Shown: positions 1-11,489 of the stretch, one piece after another
Layout: each line of letters opens with the position of its first letter
How positions within the stretch are numbered: position 1 is the first letter of the stretch
NCBI GenBank assembly: GCA_964036195.1
Contig: OZ038460.1
Location: 19,927,526 to 19,991,525, forward strand
Reading direction: 5' to 3'
Length of the DNA: 64,000 nucleotides
DNA from: Sphaerolaimus hirsutus
Taxonomy: Eukaryota; Nematoda; Chromadorea; Monhysterida; Sphaerolaimidae
Position numbers and translations under genes: made by a program
The notes under the pieces: model-generated
Database searches by the model: none
Seen by the model: only the letters and a program-made list of their open reading frames with translations
What the model was told of the DNA's origin: nothing

Positions 1-284
1 CATCACCTCCTATTGATCGTTATGCTGTAAATCCGGCTTTTAAACCGATGATTGGTTGACGTTAGGGAAGGGTTTATGTGTTGATGCAGTTATATATGCC
101 TATAAACACATATACATCTATGTAATTGTTTGATTTTTCTACGTCTGAGTATATGGAATTTCCAAAAATTTCTGGCGAAATAATAGACCCCCCCACTCGA
201 ATGAGCCCCCCCTCGAATTATCCCCCCTCAAATTTTACTGGCGAAATAATAAACCCCCTGGGGGTATTTCGAGGTAATACGGTA
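1..284 (+). mobile_element. MITE family A, right part (cut by window start)
   Basis: Non-autonomous DNA transposon. The right end reads GGGGGTATTTCGAGGTAATA followed by CGGTA. The interior (the segment with GTTAGGGAAGGGTTT and the TTTTTCTACGTCTG block) is shared with the copies at 15051-16314 and, inverted, at 27867-28268. The terminus lies on a TA, which fits a Tc1/mariner-type origin. There is no coding capacity. Its left end is outside the window. Confidence 0.7.
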
Positions 285-285
285 T

Positions 286-1630
286 GTAAAAATGTTACTA
301 TAACAAAACACAAACATATGCGACAGCAGGTACTTCATTGTGAAACATCAGCTAGAAATGAAGTGTGCATGTAAACTCAGCGGGTCTGTGCCATCCCACA
401 TCTAAACCCATCCCACATCCTGCCCCAGAAATTGATGCCTGTTATATTTGATGCGTATTCCTTGCATTTTTGGTGGATATTGGATGCAAGAAAATGTTGA
501 TGATGCAAAAGTGCTACATTACGAGCCACTTTTGATGACTCGGTGATTTCGCAGGTCAAAGTTGTACTCCATCACACTGCACTCAATAGTTGTCAACTGT
601 CATGTTTTGACACATGTGGTAAACTCGACTTACATGAAACGAATCAGTTTTGTTTGACTTATGTTTCGCTTCGCTGAGCGTCAATGAAATTCAACATCTT
701 ACTGAACAGCGAAGTGCGATACATCTTAAATACAGTAGAAAAACGGTGCACAGTGGGTCGTAAATATGTCAATATGTATAGTCGACAGACATATCATTCT
801 ACAAAATTGGAAAGTTATATTTTGTTCTTGTAGAGCGAACGAGAAAGGAATTTAGTAAAAAAGAAAATATAAAGATAGTAAGAAGGAAAATAAAAATGTG
901 CTGTTCTTTACGCACTCGTTTACTCCAATTTTTGTGCCGATAGGTGCTGCAAATTTTTGATTGTACGTTTACCTACGTTTAATCTAATTCATATTTAGAA
1001 AAGTTACACGCTATCGATTCATTTTGACGAAAACTTGTTACGTTCAAAATTTTGAATTCAGAAAACGTTCCCGCTTTGTATTTATTCAGATCCAGACGAC
1101 GCTTGGATGGCATCATGCCAAAAAACTCAACTACACTTTGACGGGGGTTTGAATTGTGCGGGCACAATTGAATAGTTTCATTCCGTATATGCGTAAGCAC
1201 GAGTCACCCAAACAGAGTTCTACGGGTTGGATACAGCGTGCATGATATGACATCATGCGACTCATTGTATAGTATCATGTCTGCCGAGTATATCAAATTG
1301 CCTTCGAACACTCTAACATGTTACATTACATAGATTGATTACTTTGTGTCATCATGACTTTTTGAAATTCCCTAAATTATATAGTCTATTTGAGAGACAA
1401 ATTAGATTTAGATGTGGGATGGGTTTAGATTAGTTATGAGCCTATGTCAACTCAGCATCTGCCACACAACTTCTTGCACCTTTGCTGCATTGACTTGTTA
1501 TAACTGCACATGTACTTGTACTTGGGGCCACACCAACCCGCATCCTTGCAGCCACCTGATGAAATGCATGGATCAGATTTGTGAACTGGTCGTCAGAATG
1601 TGCTTGCAAATTCACAGGTCCCGATTCTAA
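286..1630. repeat. Dispersed repeat interrupted by a 1.07-kb insertion
   Basis: Bases 286-381 and 1449-1625 together match the uninterrupted stretch 17460-17722 (shared landmarks: GCGACAGCAGGTACTTCATTG, then TTCTTGCACCTT and CAGCCACCTGATGAAATGCA). The first copy is split by the element at 382-1448. Short open frames exist on both strands, but neither is conserved without changes, so I do not call a gene. Confidence 0.65.
382..1448. mobile_element. Non-autonomous DNA transposon, 1067 bp, 8-bp TSD
   Basis: It is flanked on both sides by AACTCAGC (374-381 and 1449-1456). The paralogous locus near 17543 has a single AACTTAGC and no insert, so the boundaries are fixed by an empty site. Both ends carry inverted copies of a subterminal motif (CATCTAAACCCATCCCACAT near the left end, its complement near 1410-1430). 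There is no transposase. The 8-bp duplication suggests hAT or a related superfamily. Confidence 0.75.
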
Positions 1631-1814
1631 ATCATACAAAAATATTTCATATTCTGTAAGAAAATTTTTTTTTTCTATTCTTCAGGGTGCCCTTACTTAG
1701 TAGGGTTCAAGCAAGACCACTGTTTCTTTCAGTTTCAGTTTAAAAAATGTTGAAACACATTGATTCCATCCTGGGCTCATTAAACTGTTGGCACTTCCTG
1801 ATCCCAGGCTTGGT

Positions 1815-1914
1815 GCCACTCCCTTTGCCATTTTACAGGGCATTTTACATGACTTTTGACACTTTGCATGACGTGAGACATTTTACAGGGCTTTTTACAG
1901 GTCAGGGAGTGCCC
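1815..1914. mobile_element. Short MITE with CCTGTAAAA-type ends
   Basis: About 100 bp with inverted ends (GCCACTCCCT on the left, AGGGAGTGCCC on the right), TTTTACAGGG motifs just inside, and CTTGGT on both flanks. It is related to the larger TTTTACAGGGT-containing elements at 26888-27269 and 28902-29281. Confidence 0.5.
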
Positions 1915-2176
1915 CTTGGTCTCAAAAAATTAAACAGTTACCGTGTAAAAAAGTCACTATGTGAACCTTATTCATAACCAACTTGTTTCAAATCATTTCA
2001 CACTTGGGTTTTCTGGTTCTTTCACACATTCCCAGATTTTTCAAAATTTCAGACTTTCTCATTTTAGGTTACTGTATTCCCTCAGATTAACCCCTTCGAA
2101 TTGACCCCCATTGAATTGACCCCCGTTGAAACACCCCTACCCGAATTGAGTGTAAATGGAATATGAATGACATAAC

Positions 2177-2804
2177 AAGGGTGTCAAAAAAATTTTTTTA
2201 TGGAAAATGGAAATGGAAAATTTTTTTCAGCAGCCGGAAAACGGAAAAAAAATTTGCACTTGGCAGAAAACGGAAACGGAAACAAAATTTCAGCAGCCAG
2301 AAAACGGAAAAAGGGGCTGGAAAAACGGAAACGGAAAAATAAAATTTGCATTGAAACGGAAAAATTTGCTGAAATTTTGCCAGAAAATGGATAAAATTTG
2401 CTGAAATTTTGCTGGCAGTAGAAAACATTTGCAGAAATTTTGCTGGAAACAGAATTTTTTTTACATATATGACAATCTGCATGAACATTTACCAGTTTTA
2501 CTGGAACAGAAAACAGAAAGTTGAGCCAGAAAAAAATCAGAAAAACGGAAAATTGAGGCAGAAAACAAAAAAAAGGCAGAAAAACTGGAAATTGAGGCGG
2601 AAAACAGAAAAAAGATGGAAAAACTGAAAATTTAGCCAGAAAACGGAAAAAGAGCTGGAAAAACGGAAAACGGAAAAAAAGTAGCCGGAAAACAAAACGG
2701 AAAACGGAAAAAAATTCAGCAGCCGGAAAACGGAATGGAAAATGGGAAAAATTTGCCTGCGGAAAATGGAAATGGAAAACGGAAAACGGAAATTTGACAC
2801 TCTA
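2177..2804. mobile_element. hAT-like MITE, TAGGGTGTCAAA family
   Basis: The ends read AAGGGTGTCAAA and TTTGACACTCTA. The flanks are GACATAAC and AACATAAC, an 8-bp duplication with one mismatch. The interior is an array of CGGAAAA-type units. The second copy in this window (36074-37429) has perfect ends and a perfect 8-bp duplication. Apparent open frames inside it are products of the simple repeat. Confidence 0.7.
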
Positions 2805-2884
2805 AACATAACGGCACTTTCTGATAAATACACGGGAACTAGAAGATATGTTAACAACACTGAATGAGTGAGTTGTATTTATTA

Positions 2885-3110
2885 GGGCATTAATTGCGAA
2901 ATTGTATTTACACTTATAAAAAAACTACCCGAAATATCCGGGTAAATGGGTATTCATATTTACACTTACGCTTACACTTTTATAAAATACATGTACACAT
3001 TTTTACACTTTCCCAGTCAAATTACCCTGTTTTAAAAGTGTAAAAAAAATTTCATACGGCCAGTTTTACGCTTTTGAAAAAGCGTAAAACTACAACAAAA
3101 AAAATTGAAC
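2885..3110. mobile_element. Left-end fragment of the TTACGC hAT-like family
   Basis: Diverged copy of the left part of the elements at 15285-16107 and 30193-31008: AAATGGGTATT, then TTACACTTACGCTTACAC and a degenerate CCGGGTAA motif. A matching right-end fragment lies at 7140-7279. The two may be halves of one copy split by the composite between them. Confidence 0.5.
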
Positions 3111-3440
3111 GAGAATGTGTGTCAAAAAAACCCTGCATGTGTGCAATAGCTCATTGAAAATAACAAAATACATATAATTTGTGTCGTAATATGAGTGTGT
3201 CATAAAAAATTGCCTCTCGGATATGATCGTATCAATACCATCAATACCATATTATAAAGCCACTATTTATTCGTGTGGAAAGGATGCTCCAACGTAAAGG
3301 ATAGGACGTTTCTGCTTCTGCCCGATTCGTGTGTGTTTTTACACACAAAGTGGACATTTTTTATCAGCACAAAATGCCCTTTACAAACACGATCCCTTTA
3401 CAATCTTGACAAACAGGGTTCACATATGGCAGAGTAGCTT

Positions 3441-5016
3441 TCCAAGAATGCAATTGAGTACATTACCATAACCCTGAAATTGAACCCCTGGGGCCAAAAC
3501 TTTCAAATTGTGAAATGATACATTGTGGGTTTCTAATTGCACTGATTTGATATATAATGCACTCCATTTTGACACTACATTACCATAACCCTGAAAATGA
3601 ACCACTGGGGCCAAAAACTTTCAATTTGTGAAATGATGCATTTTTGGGTTTCTGATTGCACTGATTTCAAATTTGGGTTTCTGATTGCACTGATTTGATA
3701 TATGCACTCCATTCTGACACTACATTACCATAACCCTAAAAATGAACCCATGGGCCAAATACTTTCAATTTGAGAAATGATGCATTTTCAGGTTTCTGAT
3801 TGCACTCATTTGAAATATGCACTTCATTTTGACACTACATTACCATAACCCTAAAAATGAACCCCCTGGGCCAAAAACTTTCAAATCATAAAATGATGCA
3901 TTTGTGGGTTTCTGATTGTAGTGATTTCAAATATGCACTCCATTACTAAAACCCTGAAATTAAACCCCTAGACCCAAAAATTTCAAATTGTGAAATGATG
4001 CATTTAGGTTTCTGATTACAATGATTTGAAATATGCACTCCATTCTGTCAGTACATTACCATAACCCTGAAATTGAACCCCTGGGGCCAAAACTTTCAAA
4101 TTGTGAAATGATACATTGTGGGTTTCTAATTGCACTGATTTGATGTATAATGCACTCCATTTTGACACTACATAACCATAACCCTGAAAATGAACCACTG
4201 GGGTCGAAAACTTTCAATTTGTGAAATGATGCATTTTTGGGTTTCTGATTGCACTGATTTCAAATTTGGGTTTCTGATTGCACTGATTTGATATATGCAC
4301 TCCATTCTGACACGCCATTACCATAACCCTAAAAATGAACCCCCTGGGCCAAAAACTTTCAAATCATAAAATGATGCATTTGTGGGTTTCTGATTGTAGC
4401 GATTTCAAATATGCACTCCATTACTAAAACCCTGAAATTGAACCCCTAGACCCAAAAATTTTAAATTGTGAAATGATGCATTTTGCGGGATTCTAATTGC
4501 ACTGATTTGAAATAACTCAATTTCAACTCTAGATTACTGTAAGCCTTAAATTGAACCCCTGGGGCTAATAAATTAGAAATTGTGAAATGATGCATTTGTG
4601 GCTTTTTGATTGCCTTCATTTGAAATAAGCACTTGATTTTGACACTACATTACCGTAACCCTGAAAATGAACCTCCAGGGCCAAAAATTTTCAAATCATA
4701 AAATGATGCATATGTGGGTTTCTGATTGTAGCCATTTCAAATATGCACTCCATTTTGACACCACATTACTAAAACCCTGATAATGAACCCCTGGGCCCAA
4801 AAACTTTCAATTTGTTAAATGATGCATTTGTGGGTTTTTATTGCAGTGATTTGAAATGTGCACTCCATTTTTACTCTACATTACCATAACCTTTAAGTCT
4901 AACCCCCGGGGCTAAAAAATTGAAAATTGTGAATTGATGCATTTGTTGATTGATGATAGCGATGATTTGAAATATTCATTCCATTTTGACACTACATTAC
5001 CATAAACCTGAAAATG
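3441..5016. repeat. Tandem array, about 120-bp monomers
   Basis: About 13 degenerate copies of a unit containing CATTACCATAACCCTGAAA, then TTTCAAATTGTGAAATGATG, then GGGTTTCTGATTGCACTGAT. A homologous array lies at 21960-23850. Confidence 0.9.
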
Positions 5017-5745
5017 AGTTTACAGGGGTTTCCAAATTAGGGACTGAGTTTATGGGAGTTTCTAAATTAGGGGCTGAGTTTATGTGAGTTTCCAAATTAG
5101 GGGCTGAGTTTACAGCAGTTTCCAAATTATGGGTTGAGTTACCGGGAGTTTCCAAATTAGGGGCTGAGTTTACGGGAGTTTCCAAATAAGGGGCTGAGTT
5201 TATGGGAGTTTTCAAATTAGAGGCTGAGTTTATGGGAGCTTACAAATTAGGGGCTGAGTTTACAGGAGTTTGCAAGTTAGGGGTTGAGTTTACTGGAGTT
5301 TGCAAGTGAGGGGCTGAGTTTACAGGGGTTTCCAAATTAGGGGCTGAGTTTACAGAAGTTTCCAAATTAGGGGCTGAGTTTATGGGAGTTTCCAAATTAG
5401 TGGCTGAGTTTACAGCAGTTTCCAAATTATGGGTTGAGTTTTTGGGAGTTTCCAAATTAGGGGCTGAGTTTACAGGAGTTTCCAAATTAGGGGCTAAGTT
5501 TATGGGAGTTTTCAAATTAGAGGCTGAGTTTATGGGAGCTTACAAATTAGGGGCTGAGTTTACAGGAGTTTGCAAGTTAGGGGCTGAGTTTACAGGAGTT
5601 TGCAGATTAGGGGCTGAGTATACAGGGGTTTCCAAATTAGGGGCTGAGTTTACAGAAGTTTCCAAATTAGGGGCTGAGTTTATGGGAGTTTCCAAATTAG
5701 GGGCTGAGTTTACAGGAGTTTCCAAACCAGGGGCTGCATTGACAG
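5017..5745. repeat. Tandem array, 30-bp units
   Basis: About 24 head-to-tail copies of a 30-bp unit (consensus starts GAGTTTACAGGAGTTTCCAA). Because 30 is a multiple of three, long spurious open frames run through it on both strands. I do not regard them as genes. Confidence 0.95.
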
Positions 5746-6190
5746 GATTTAGAGGGGGTCCCCATGGTGTGCCATGTTGGGGGGTCTCCAGGGGGTGCCA
5801 TTTTTTGGAGTTACATATGGGGGTGCCATTTCAAGGGGGTCCCCATGGGATGCCATTTTTTGGGTTGTTTTGGGGGGGGGGGTCCATGTGGGGGGTGCCA
5901 TTTGGGGGGTCCTCTGGGGGGTGCCATTTTTGTGGGGGTTCCAAGGGGGTGCCATGTTTGGGGGGTCCCCAGGTGGGTGCCATTTTTTTTGGGGGGGGGG
6001 GGCCCTAGGGGGGTGCCATTATTGGGGGGTCCCTAGGGAGTGCCATTTATTTGGTGGTCCTCTGGGGGGTGCCATTTCTGTGGGGTCCGTAGGCGGTCCC
6101 ATTTTTGGCCAGTTCTCAGGGGGTGCCATTTTTGGGGGGTCCCCCAAGGGGTGCCATTTGGAAGGGGGTACCCACTGGGGTGTCAGTTTT
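5746..6190. repeat. G-rich array built on GGGGGTGCCATTTTT
   Basis: Imperfect repeats of GGGGTCCC and GGGGGTGCCATTTTT with G runs up to about 10. Homologous to 23950-24350. The G strand has strong quadruplex potential. No coding function. Confidence 0.85.
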
Positions 6191-6199
6191 TGCAAGCCT

Positions 6200-7028
6200 C
6201 TGAGTAGTGGGTTTTGTGGTTCTCTACAATTAATACCACAAGGATTTACAAACACAAAAAGAACAGCAAAGCACAAATGTAACCAATTTAAGATTACAAC
6301 AAAGTTTGACACCTTGCATAAACCACACTATCATATCACAAAACCTATACCACACATAATGCACACTGCACACCGTCATACCAAATCACTAACTGTCCAC
6401 ATTTTACTACTGAGTTTCATGCCCAACCATTTTACAGAAGTTTACAAAAATCCATTCAAAAACATTGTATCTTTGGTATTGGTCTTGTTATTGTTGGTAC
6501 ATTACATACTGCATTTCAAAACACATGCCTAGCATGTGGGAAAACTTAACTAAACTACCATATTTCCTCCAATGACAGAGGACCCATATATTTTGTCACC
6601 ACCTCTTTACCCACCTCTCCATTGGAGACACCAGTCTAGACTTTAAGCCATATTATAGGAAATACACCACTCTAATTAAGGTTGCCCACATGCTAGCCAT
6701 GTATTTTGATGTAATGTATCAACAATAACAAGACCAATACCAAAGATGCAATCTTTTGGAATAGATTTTTGATTAGTTCCTTAAAATGGTTGGGCATGAA
6801 ACTCAATGGTAAAATGTCGACAGTTTGCAATTTGGTATGATGGTGTGCAGTGTGCATTCTGTGTGGTATAGGTTTTGTGATATGATAGTGTGGTTTATGC
6901 AAGGTGTCAAACTTTGTTGTAATCTTAATTGGTTATGTTTATGTTTTGCTGTTCTTTTTGTAAATCCTTGTGGTATTAATTGTAGAGAACCACAAAACCT
7001 GACCGAAGGTCGGAGAGAATCCTGCTAG
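6200..7028. repeat. Long inverted repeat (foldback) at the composite 3' end
   Basis: The arm at about 6200-6545 is the reverse complement of about 6686-6990 (for example, CCACACTATCATATCACAAA in the left arm and its complement near 6880). The loop at 6546-6685 is unrelated. The right arm ends in the hairpin and CTAG described for the composite. Confidence 0.8.
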
Positions 7029-7139
7029 TTTAGCATATTTTCTGTGGGGTTGGGGATCAATAGATAGCTGAGACTCAGGATCGATAGCAGACCAATCTAT
7101 GGGATAGATAGATAGCTGGAGCATTTTTGGGTGCAACCC

Positions 7140-7279
7140 CCAATCCACTTTTTTACACTTTTATTACGCTTTCCTAGGTATTTTAAAAATACCGTATTTA
7201 AAAATCCATACTCAAAATTTGGAAGGTGTATTTAGCTTACACTTACACTTTCCAAAAATACCAGTATTTTTACAACTCT
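7140..7279. mobile_element. Right-end fragment of the TTACGC hAT-like family
   Basis: It contains CGCTTTCCTAGGTATTTTAA, CCATACTCAAAATTTGGAA and the terminal ACAACTCTG, matching the right ends of the complete copies at 16107 and 31008. Confidence 0.6.
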
Positions 7280-7479
7280 GACATATAACAGTGTACTTAT
7301 ATATGTCGATTAGCATTGAAATTATAAACACTCCCCTCAAATATTCCCCCCCCCCCAAAACAAACAAATTGCTGTTGAAAAAATAAAAAAAAACCCTGGG
7401 CGTATTTCAAGGAAATATGGTATCTCTAATGAGACTCAAAACATGTGATATTGGTGAAACAAACCTTTCTTGTTGCCTT

Positions 7480-7560
7480 TGCTTCGGCCGTTATTTCCAC
7501 CTCGCTGGTTGCGGGCGCCTGTGAAGTTGTTGGAACCATGTTTATTGTACCGATGGATAT
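7480..7560 (-). pseudogene. RG/N-rich coding-like fragment, copy 1
   Basis: On the minus strand this reads a short glycine/asparagine/arginine-rich peptide (core RNQRGGNNGRGKGN). It is repeated at 8650-8735 and 21155-21240 with the frame preserved but the surroundings truncated. It could be a captured piece of an RNA-binding protein or a retroelement nucleocapsid. It has no start codon, stop context or splice sites that would make it a gene. Confidence 0.35.
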
Positions 7561-8089
7561 TTTCAGGTACCCTAAATCCTCGAATAAGACCTATTTTTTC
7601 GTCAGTAGTATTGCAGGGGGGATTTATTCAAAGGGGGGAGTTATTCAAGGGGGGGGGAGTTATTTTTTAGTCAGAAAACTTGGACTCAATTCTATGGTTG
7701 CAGTCTGTCAACTCACGTAAGTCAGGTATTTAACTGTCCAACAACAACAAAAATATGTATATACACTGCATGCATACACATCCTGTATCTGCTGTCGCTG
7801 CCGTAGGCTAATATTCTTATGTATTTTTGTATTGTATCCTTTTCATACGGAGGGGGGAGTTATTCGAGGGGGAGGTTATTTTTCCTCACCTCGCCAACAG
7901 GGGGAGTTATTCAAGGGGGGAGTTATTCGAGGATTTGCAGTATTTACTTCTGCGTCCGAGTGCTAGTGAGTTCTAAATAGAGTGCTCTAACTCGGGGGAC
8001 TGAGTACCATAATAATCACAGTAAACCAGAGTTGTTAAAAGTACCGAACTTTTTGCAAAGTATACGTAAATGTAAAGTATTTATTTTTT

Positions 8090-8488
8090 AGTCACCCCTT
8101 GAGTACAGAAAACGTAAAGTAAAACGTAACGCTTTTGGCGCTTGGCGCCATTCTGCTGTGGCGCCATTGGCGCTTGGCGCTGGACTTATGAAAAGCGCCA
8201 TGGCGCTTGGCGCTAGTGTTTTGAAAAGCGCGAAAACGCGCCAATCAGTTTAAAATTCACAGCCACAATTGATGCAAAAAGATGTGTAAGAGTTAAAAGT
8301 TAAGAGTCGAGTAAAATGACAAATGGGGAGTTCCATTCCAAAAGTTCACAAGCGCCAAATCCAGAAAAATCGAGTTAAGCGTGGATTTGACCTCCACGTA
8401 TAGTTTTCACGCTGACGTTGGAAAAGCGCCATGGCACTTTTGACACTTGGCGCTAAAGTCCTGGCGCTTTTTACATCACTACTCTTAG
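8090..8488. repeat. GCGCCA-rich array and flanks
   Basis: Alternating TGGCGCTTGGCGCC and GCGCCATTGGCGC units, self-complementary throughout. The right edge CTGGCGCTTTTTACATCACT (8460-8480) recurs at 11289-11310, so it is the end of a dispersed element. Related arrays lie at 11110-11310 and 16815-16915. Confidence 0.7.
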
Positions 8489-9530
8489 CATTAGTATTGA
8501 AATAATAAACACTCCCCTCGAATAACCCCCCCCCCAAAAAAAAAAATTGCTGTTGAAAAAATAAACCCCCTGGGAGTATTTTGAGGAAATATGGTATCTC
8601 TAATGAGACTCAAAACATGTGATATTGGTGAAACAAACCTTTCTTTTTGCCTTTGCCTCGGATGTTATTTCCACCTCGCTGGTTGCGGGCGCCTGTGAAG
8701 TTGTTGGAACCTTGTTTATTGTACCGATGGATATTTTCAGGTACCCTAAATCCTCGAATAATACCCCAGGGGAGTTATTGTTTTGTCAGAAGTTTTGAAG
8801 GGGGGACTTATTCAAAGAGGGGAGTTATTCAAGGGGGAAGTTATTTTTTTGTCAGACAACTTGGACTTAATTCATTCTATGAATGCAGTCTGTCAACTCA
8901 AGTAAGTCAGGTATTTAACTGTCCAACGACAACAGAAATATGTGTATACACTGCATACACATCCTGTATCTGCTGTCGCTGCCGTAGGCTAATATTCTTA
9001 TGTATTTTTGTATTGTATCCTTTTCATATGGAGGGGGGAGTTATTCAAGAGGGGGAGTTATTCGAGGGGGAAGTTATTTTTTCCTCACCTCGCCAACAGG
9101 GGGAGTTATTCAAGGGGGAGTTATTCAAGGGGGAGTTATTCGAGGGGGGTCTTATTCGAGGATTTGCAGTATTTACTTCTGCGTTCAGTTTAAAATTCAC
9201 AGCCATAATTGATGCAAAAAGATGTGTAAGAGTAGAGTTAAGAGTTGAGTAAAATGACAAATGGGTAGTTCCATTCCAAAAGTTCACAAGCGCCAAATCC
9301 AGAAAAATCGAGTTAAGCATGGATTTGACCTTCACGTATAGTTTTTCACATTTTAGAAAAAAAATCAGCGTTATCGTCCATTTCGTTCCCGAGATACAGT
9401 GCTATCGAGATTCAAAAAATCGCAATTTTCACATCAAAAGTTCACATATCCATGACCAGTCCCCTATGAAAAACAGGACTTTCACATCGAAAATGCATAA
9501 ATCCATCTCAGACCAGAGTTGCGAAAGTAT

Positions 9531-9775
9531 TAGAACAGTGTACATACCATCTACATACTAATATTAGTGTACAGAACCTTATAAATGGCGGTTTTTGTTG
9601 CATTTTTCGACGTCTGCGTACGTTTCAGACGACAATTTTGTACTTGGTTTTCAAAAATTTTCTTGTGAAATAATAACCCCCCTTCCTCGAAATACCCCCC
9701 CCTCGTTTAACCCCCCCTCTCGGGACCACTATGAAACAATCACCCCCCGGGGGGTATTTCGAGGAAATACGGTAG
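9531..9775 (+). mobile_element. MITE family B, right part
   Basis: It carries the family B interior (ACGTCTGCGTACGTTTCAGA), followed by C-rich blocks and the terminus GGGTATTTCGAGGAAATACG before GTA. The same variant recurs just after the assembly gap at 12450-12699. Confidence 0.75.
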
Positions 9776-10134
9776 TATTTGATCTCCAACCTTTGATCAG
9801 TACTCATGGTATTCTACAGTTTCATCATACTTTTGTAAAAAGGACAAGATCAATGGAACTTCACCAGCTGGACACAAATTCAACTGGCTTTTGCATTGAC
9901 ATTTGCTGCATGTCCATTCTTGCATTTAAACAGTGTGTATCACATTGCTTAATCCGTAAAATATCAACACTGAAAAGGTGCCATTATTAGGGAACTTCAT
10001 ACCACTACAGTATTTGTTACAGTCTGAAATGTTTCATAAAAGGCAGTAAAATGTGAAAAAATGCATTAAAATGACAAATAAAATGATCTAAAGGTAAAAA
10101 TAGTTGTGTTTTCTAATGTTCAACAGTGAGAGCT

Positions 10135-10289
10135 CTTTCTCGAAAAAATTTTTACACTTACACTTTTTTTACACTTTCCTAGGTATTTTTAAAATACCTT
10201 ACACTTTTTGTATCCATACTCAAAATTTGGAAAGTGTATTTATGCTTACACTTACACTTTCCAAAAATACCGGTATTTTAACAACTCTG
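10135..10289. mobile_element. Right-end fragment of the TTACGC hAT-like family
   Basis: TTTCCTAGGTATTTTTAAAA, CCATACTCAAAATTTGGAA, and the end TTTTAACAACTCTG. The left part is missing or too diverged to see. Confidence 0.6.
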
Positions 10290-11096
10290 TCTCAGACCGC
10301 CGGAGTTTCATACCTAAAATGCACATATCCAAAAAATAGTTTCATTTCCAAAAATGCACGCGTGCTTCGGAGCGGTTGCAAAGAGCTGGCCAGAATTCCC
10401 ATACCAAATAAAGTTTCATTTCCAAAAATGCATATGTGAATGTCCAAATCTATTTTGCACTATCAATCAAATTTGTGTGTATATTTTGATCTGAAAATTG
10501 AGGTAGAGGTACTTTTAGAAACTGACTTTGCAGTCGTGTAATTCGTTTTTGCCTACGATGTACCGTTAAGAAGTTATTCAACATTCAATTTCAACTGTTC
10601 AGATTTGTTCCCAATTTTGGGTGATTTACAAAATCTCACAGAATTCCCTAAATATTTCCCGGCCAACAAAATTTGTGGTTACAAAAATTGCAGAGAAATG
10701 TCGGATCTATCTGAAAAGTTCAAGGCAAGTTTTGTCACCCAAACATAGCGCCATCAGGCCATCACCAAACTTTAAAATGCGATTTTGAAAAATTGAAAAT
10801 TGTGGATATATGCGTTTTTGGAATGAAACTCCCCAAATAGCAAGTTCAGAGTAAAGTTGATAAAGATAATTACTTTTGTCTCTTAACTCATCATTTATCA
10901 TTTAACTTTACTCTTAACACGCCATTTGTCATTTTACTCAACTCTTAACTTTTCCACTTGCGGAACTGGCACCTGATTTTAACTACCTAAACTTATCCCG
11001 GTGCTCTAAAAAGCTTTACCTCGCTGATAATGAAATAAATAAAAAGAACTGAACGCAAAGCGTTTCATAAGCACCGCTGCATATACATGTAGAAAC

Positions 11097-11311
11097 AGTG
11101 ATATTATTTTGGCGCTAGCGCTTTTGGTGCTTGGCGCCACTGTCCTCTGGCGCCATTGGCGCTTGGCGCGGTGCTCGTAAAAGCGCCATGGCGCTTTTGG
11201 CGCTTGGCGCCATTTTGATGTGGCGCCATTGGCGCTTGGCGCTGACTTTGGAAAAGCGCCATGGCACTTTTGGCGCTTGGCGCTAATCTCCTGGCGCTTT
11301 TTACATCACTA
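11097..11311. repeat. GCGCCA-rich element
   Basis: It starts near CAGTGATATTATTTTGGCGC and ends GGCGCTTTTTACATCACT, so the ends are roughly inverted (CAGTGAT / ATCACT). The interior is GCGCCA/TGGCGC repeats. I could not find a clean target duplication. Confidence 0.55.
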
Positions 11312-11489
11312 CTCATGAGTAAACGTGAGTAAACATACTTTTCCACACAGAAAACGTAAACGTGAGTACTTTTGAGTAATGTCGCCAAAATTTTCGAGAA
11401 ATGTCGCACAAAAGCAGTTGTCTTCATAACTTTTTGCCTATTTTACGCAATTTTTGACTATATTTTGGTGTTCTATAGCCATTCTCGAC

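Larger units (their letters stand above)
3290..7028 (+). mobile_element. Helitron-like composite element, copy 1
   Basis: The layout matches 21540-24781: a leader with GCCCGATTCGTGTGTGTTTT, a 120-bp tandem array, a 30-bp tandem array, a G-rich 30-bp-class array, then a foldback tail. The last bases form a small hairpin (GACC-GAA-GGTC at 7001-7011), followed 14 bp later by CTAG at 7025-7028 and then a T. A hairpin a short distance upstream of CTRR with insertion before T is the hallmark of Helitron 3' ends. The left boundary is approximate. No Rep/helicase is present. Confidence 0.55.
7325..9185. repeat. Direct duplication of a MITE cluster (7325-7940 and 8500-9172)
   Basis: Both halves hold, in the same order: a C-rich MITE end; ATGAGACTCAAAACATGTGA; an RG-rich antisense reading segment; a MITE starting near TAAATCCTCGAATAA and ending TTATTCGAGGATTTGCAGTA; and a unique interior with CACATCCTGTATCTGCTGTC. 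The GCGCCA array at 8090-8480 lies between the halves. No intact gene. Confidence 0.7.

Noticed and set aside
2198..2860. Lys/Asn-rich or Phe-rich frames of 65-107 codons
   Set aside because: Translations of CGGAAAA simple repeats inside a hAT-like MITE.
5017..5745. CRISPR-like array of 30-bp repeats
   Set aside because: Units are contiguous with no spacers, and the genome is eukaryotic. It is a minisatellite.
5382..6532. Long open frames through the 30-bp and G-rich arrays (up to about 250 codons)
   Set aside because: The repeat unit is a multiple of three without stops, so several frames on both strands are open. The proteins are pure repeat translations, and the second locus does not conserve them.
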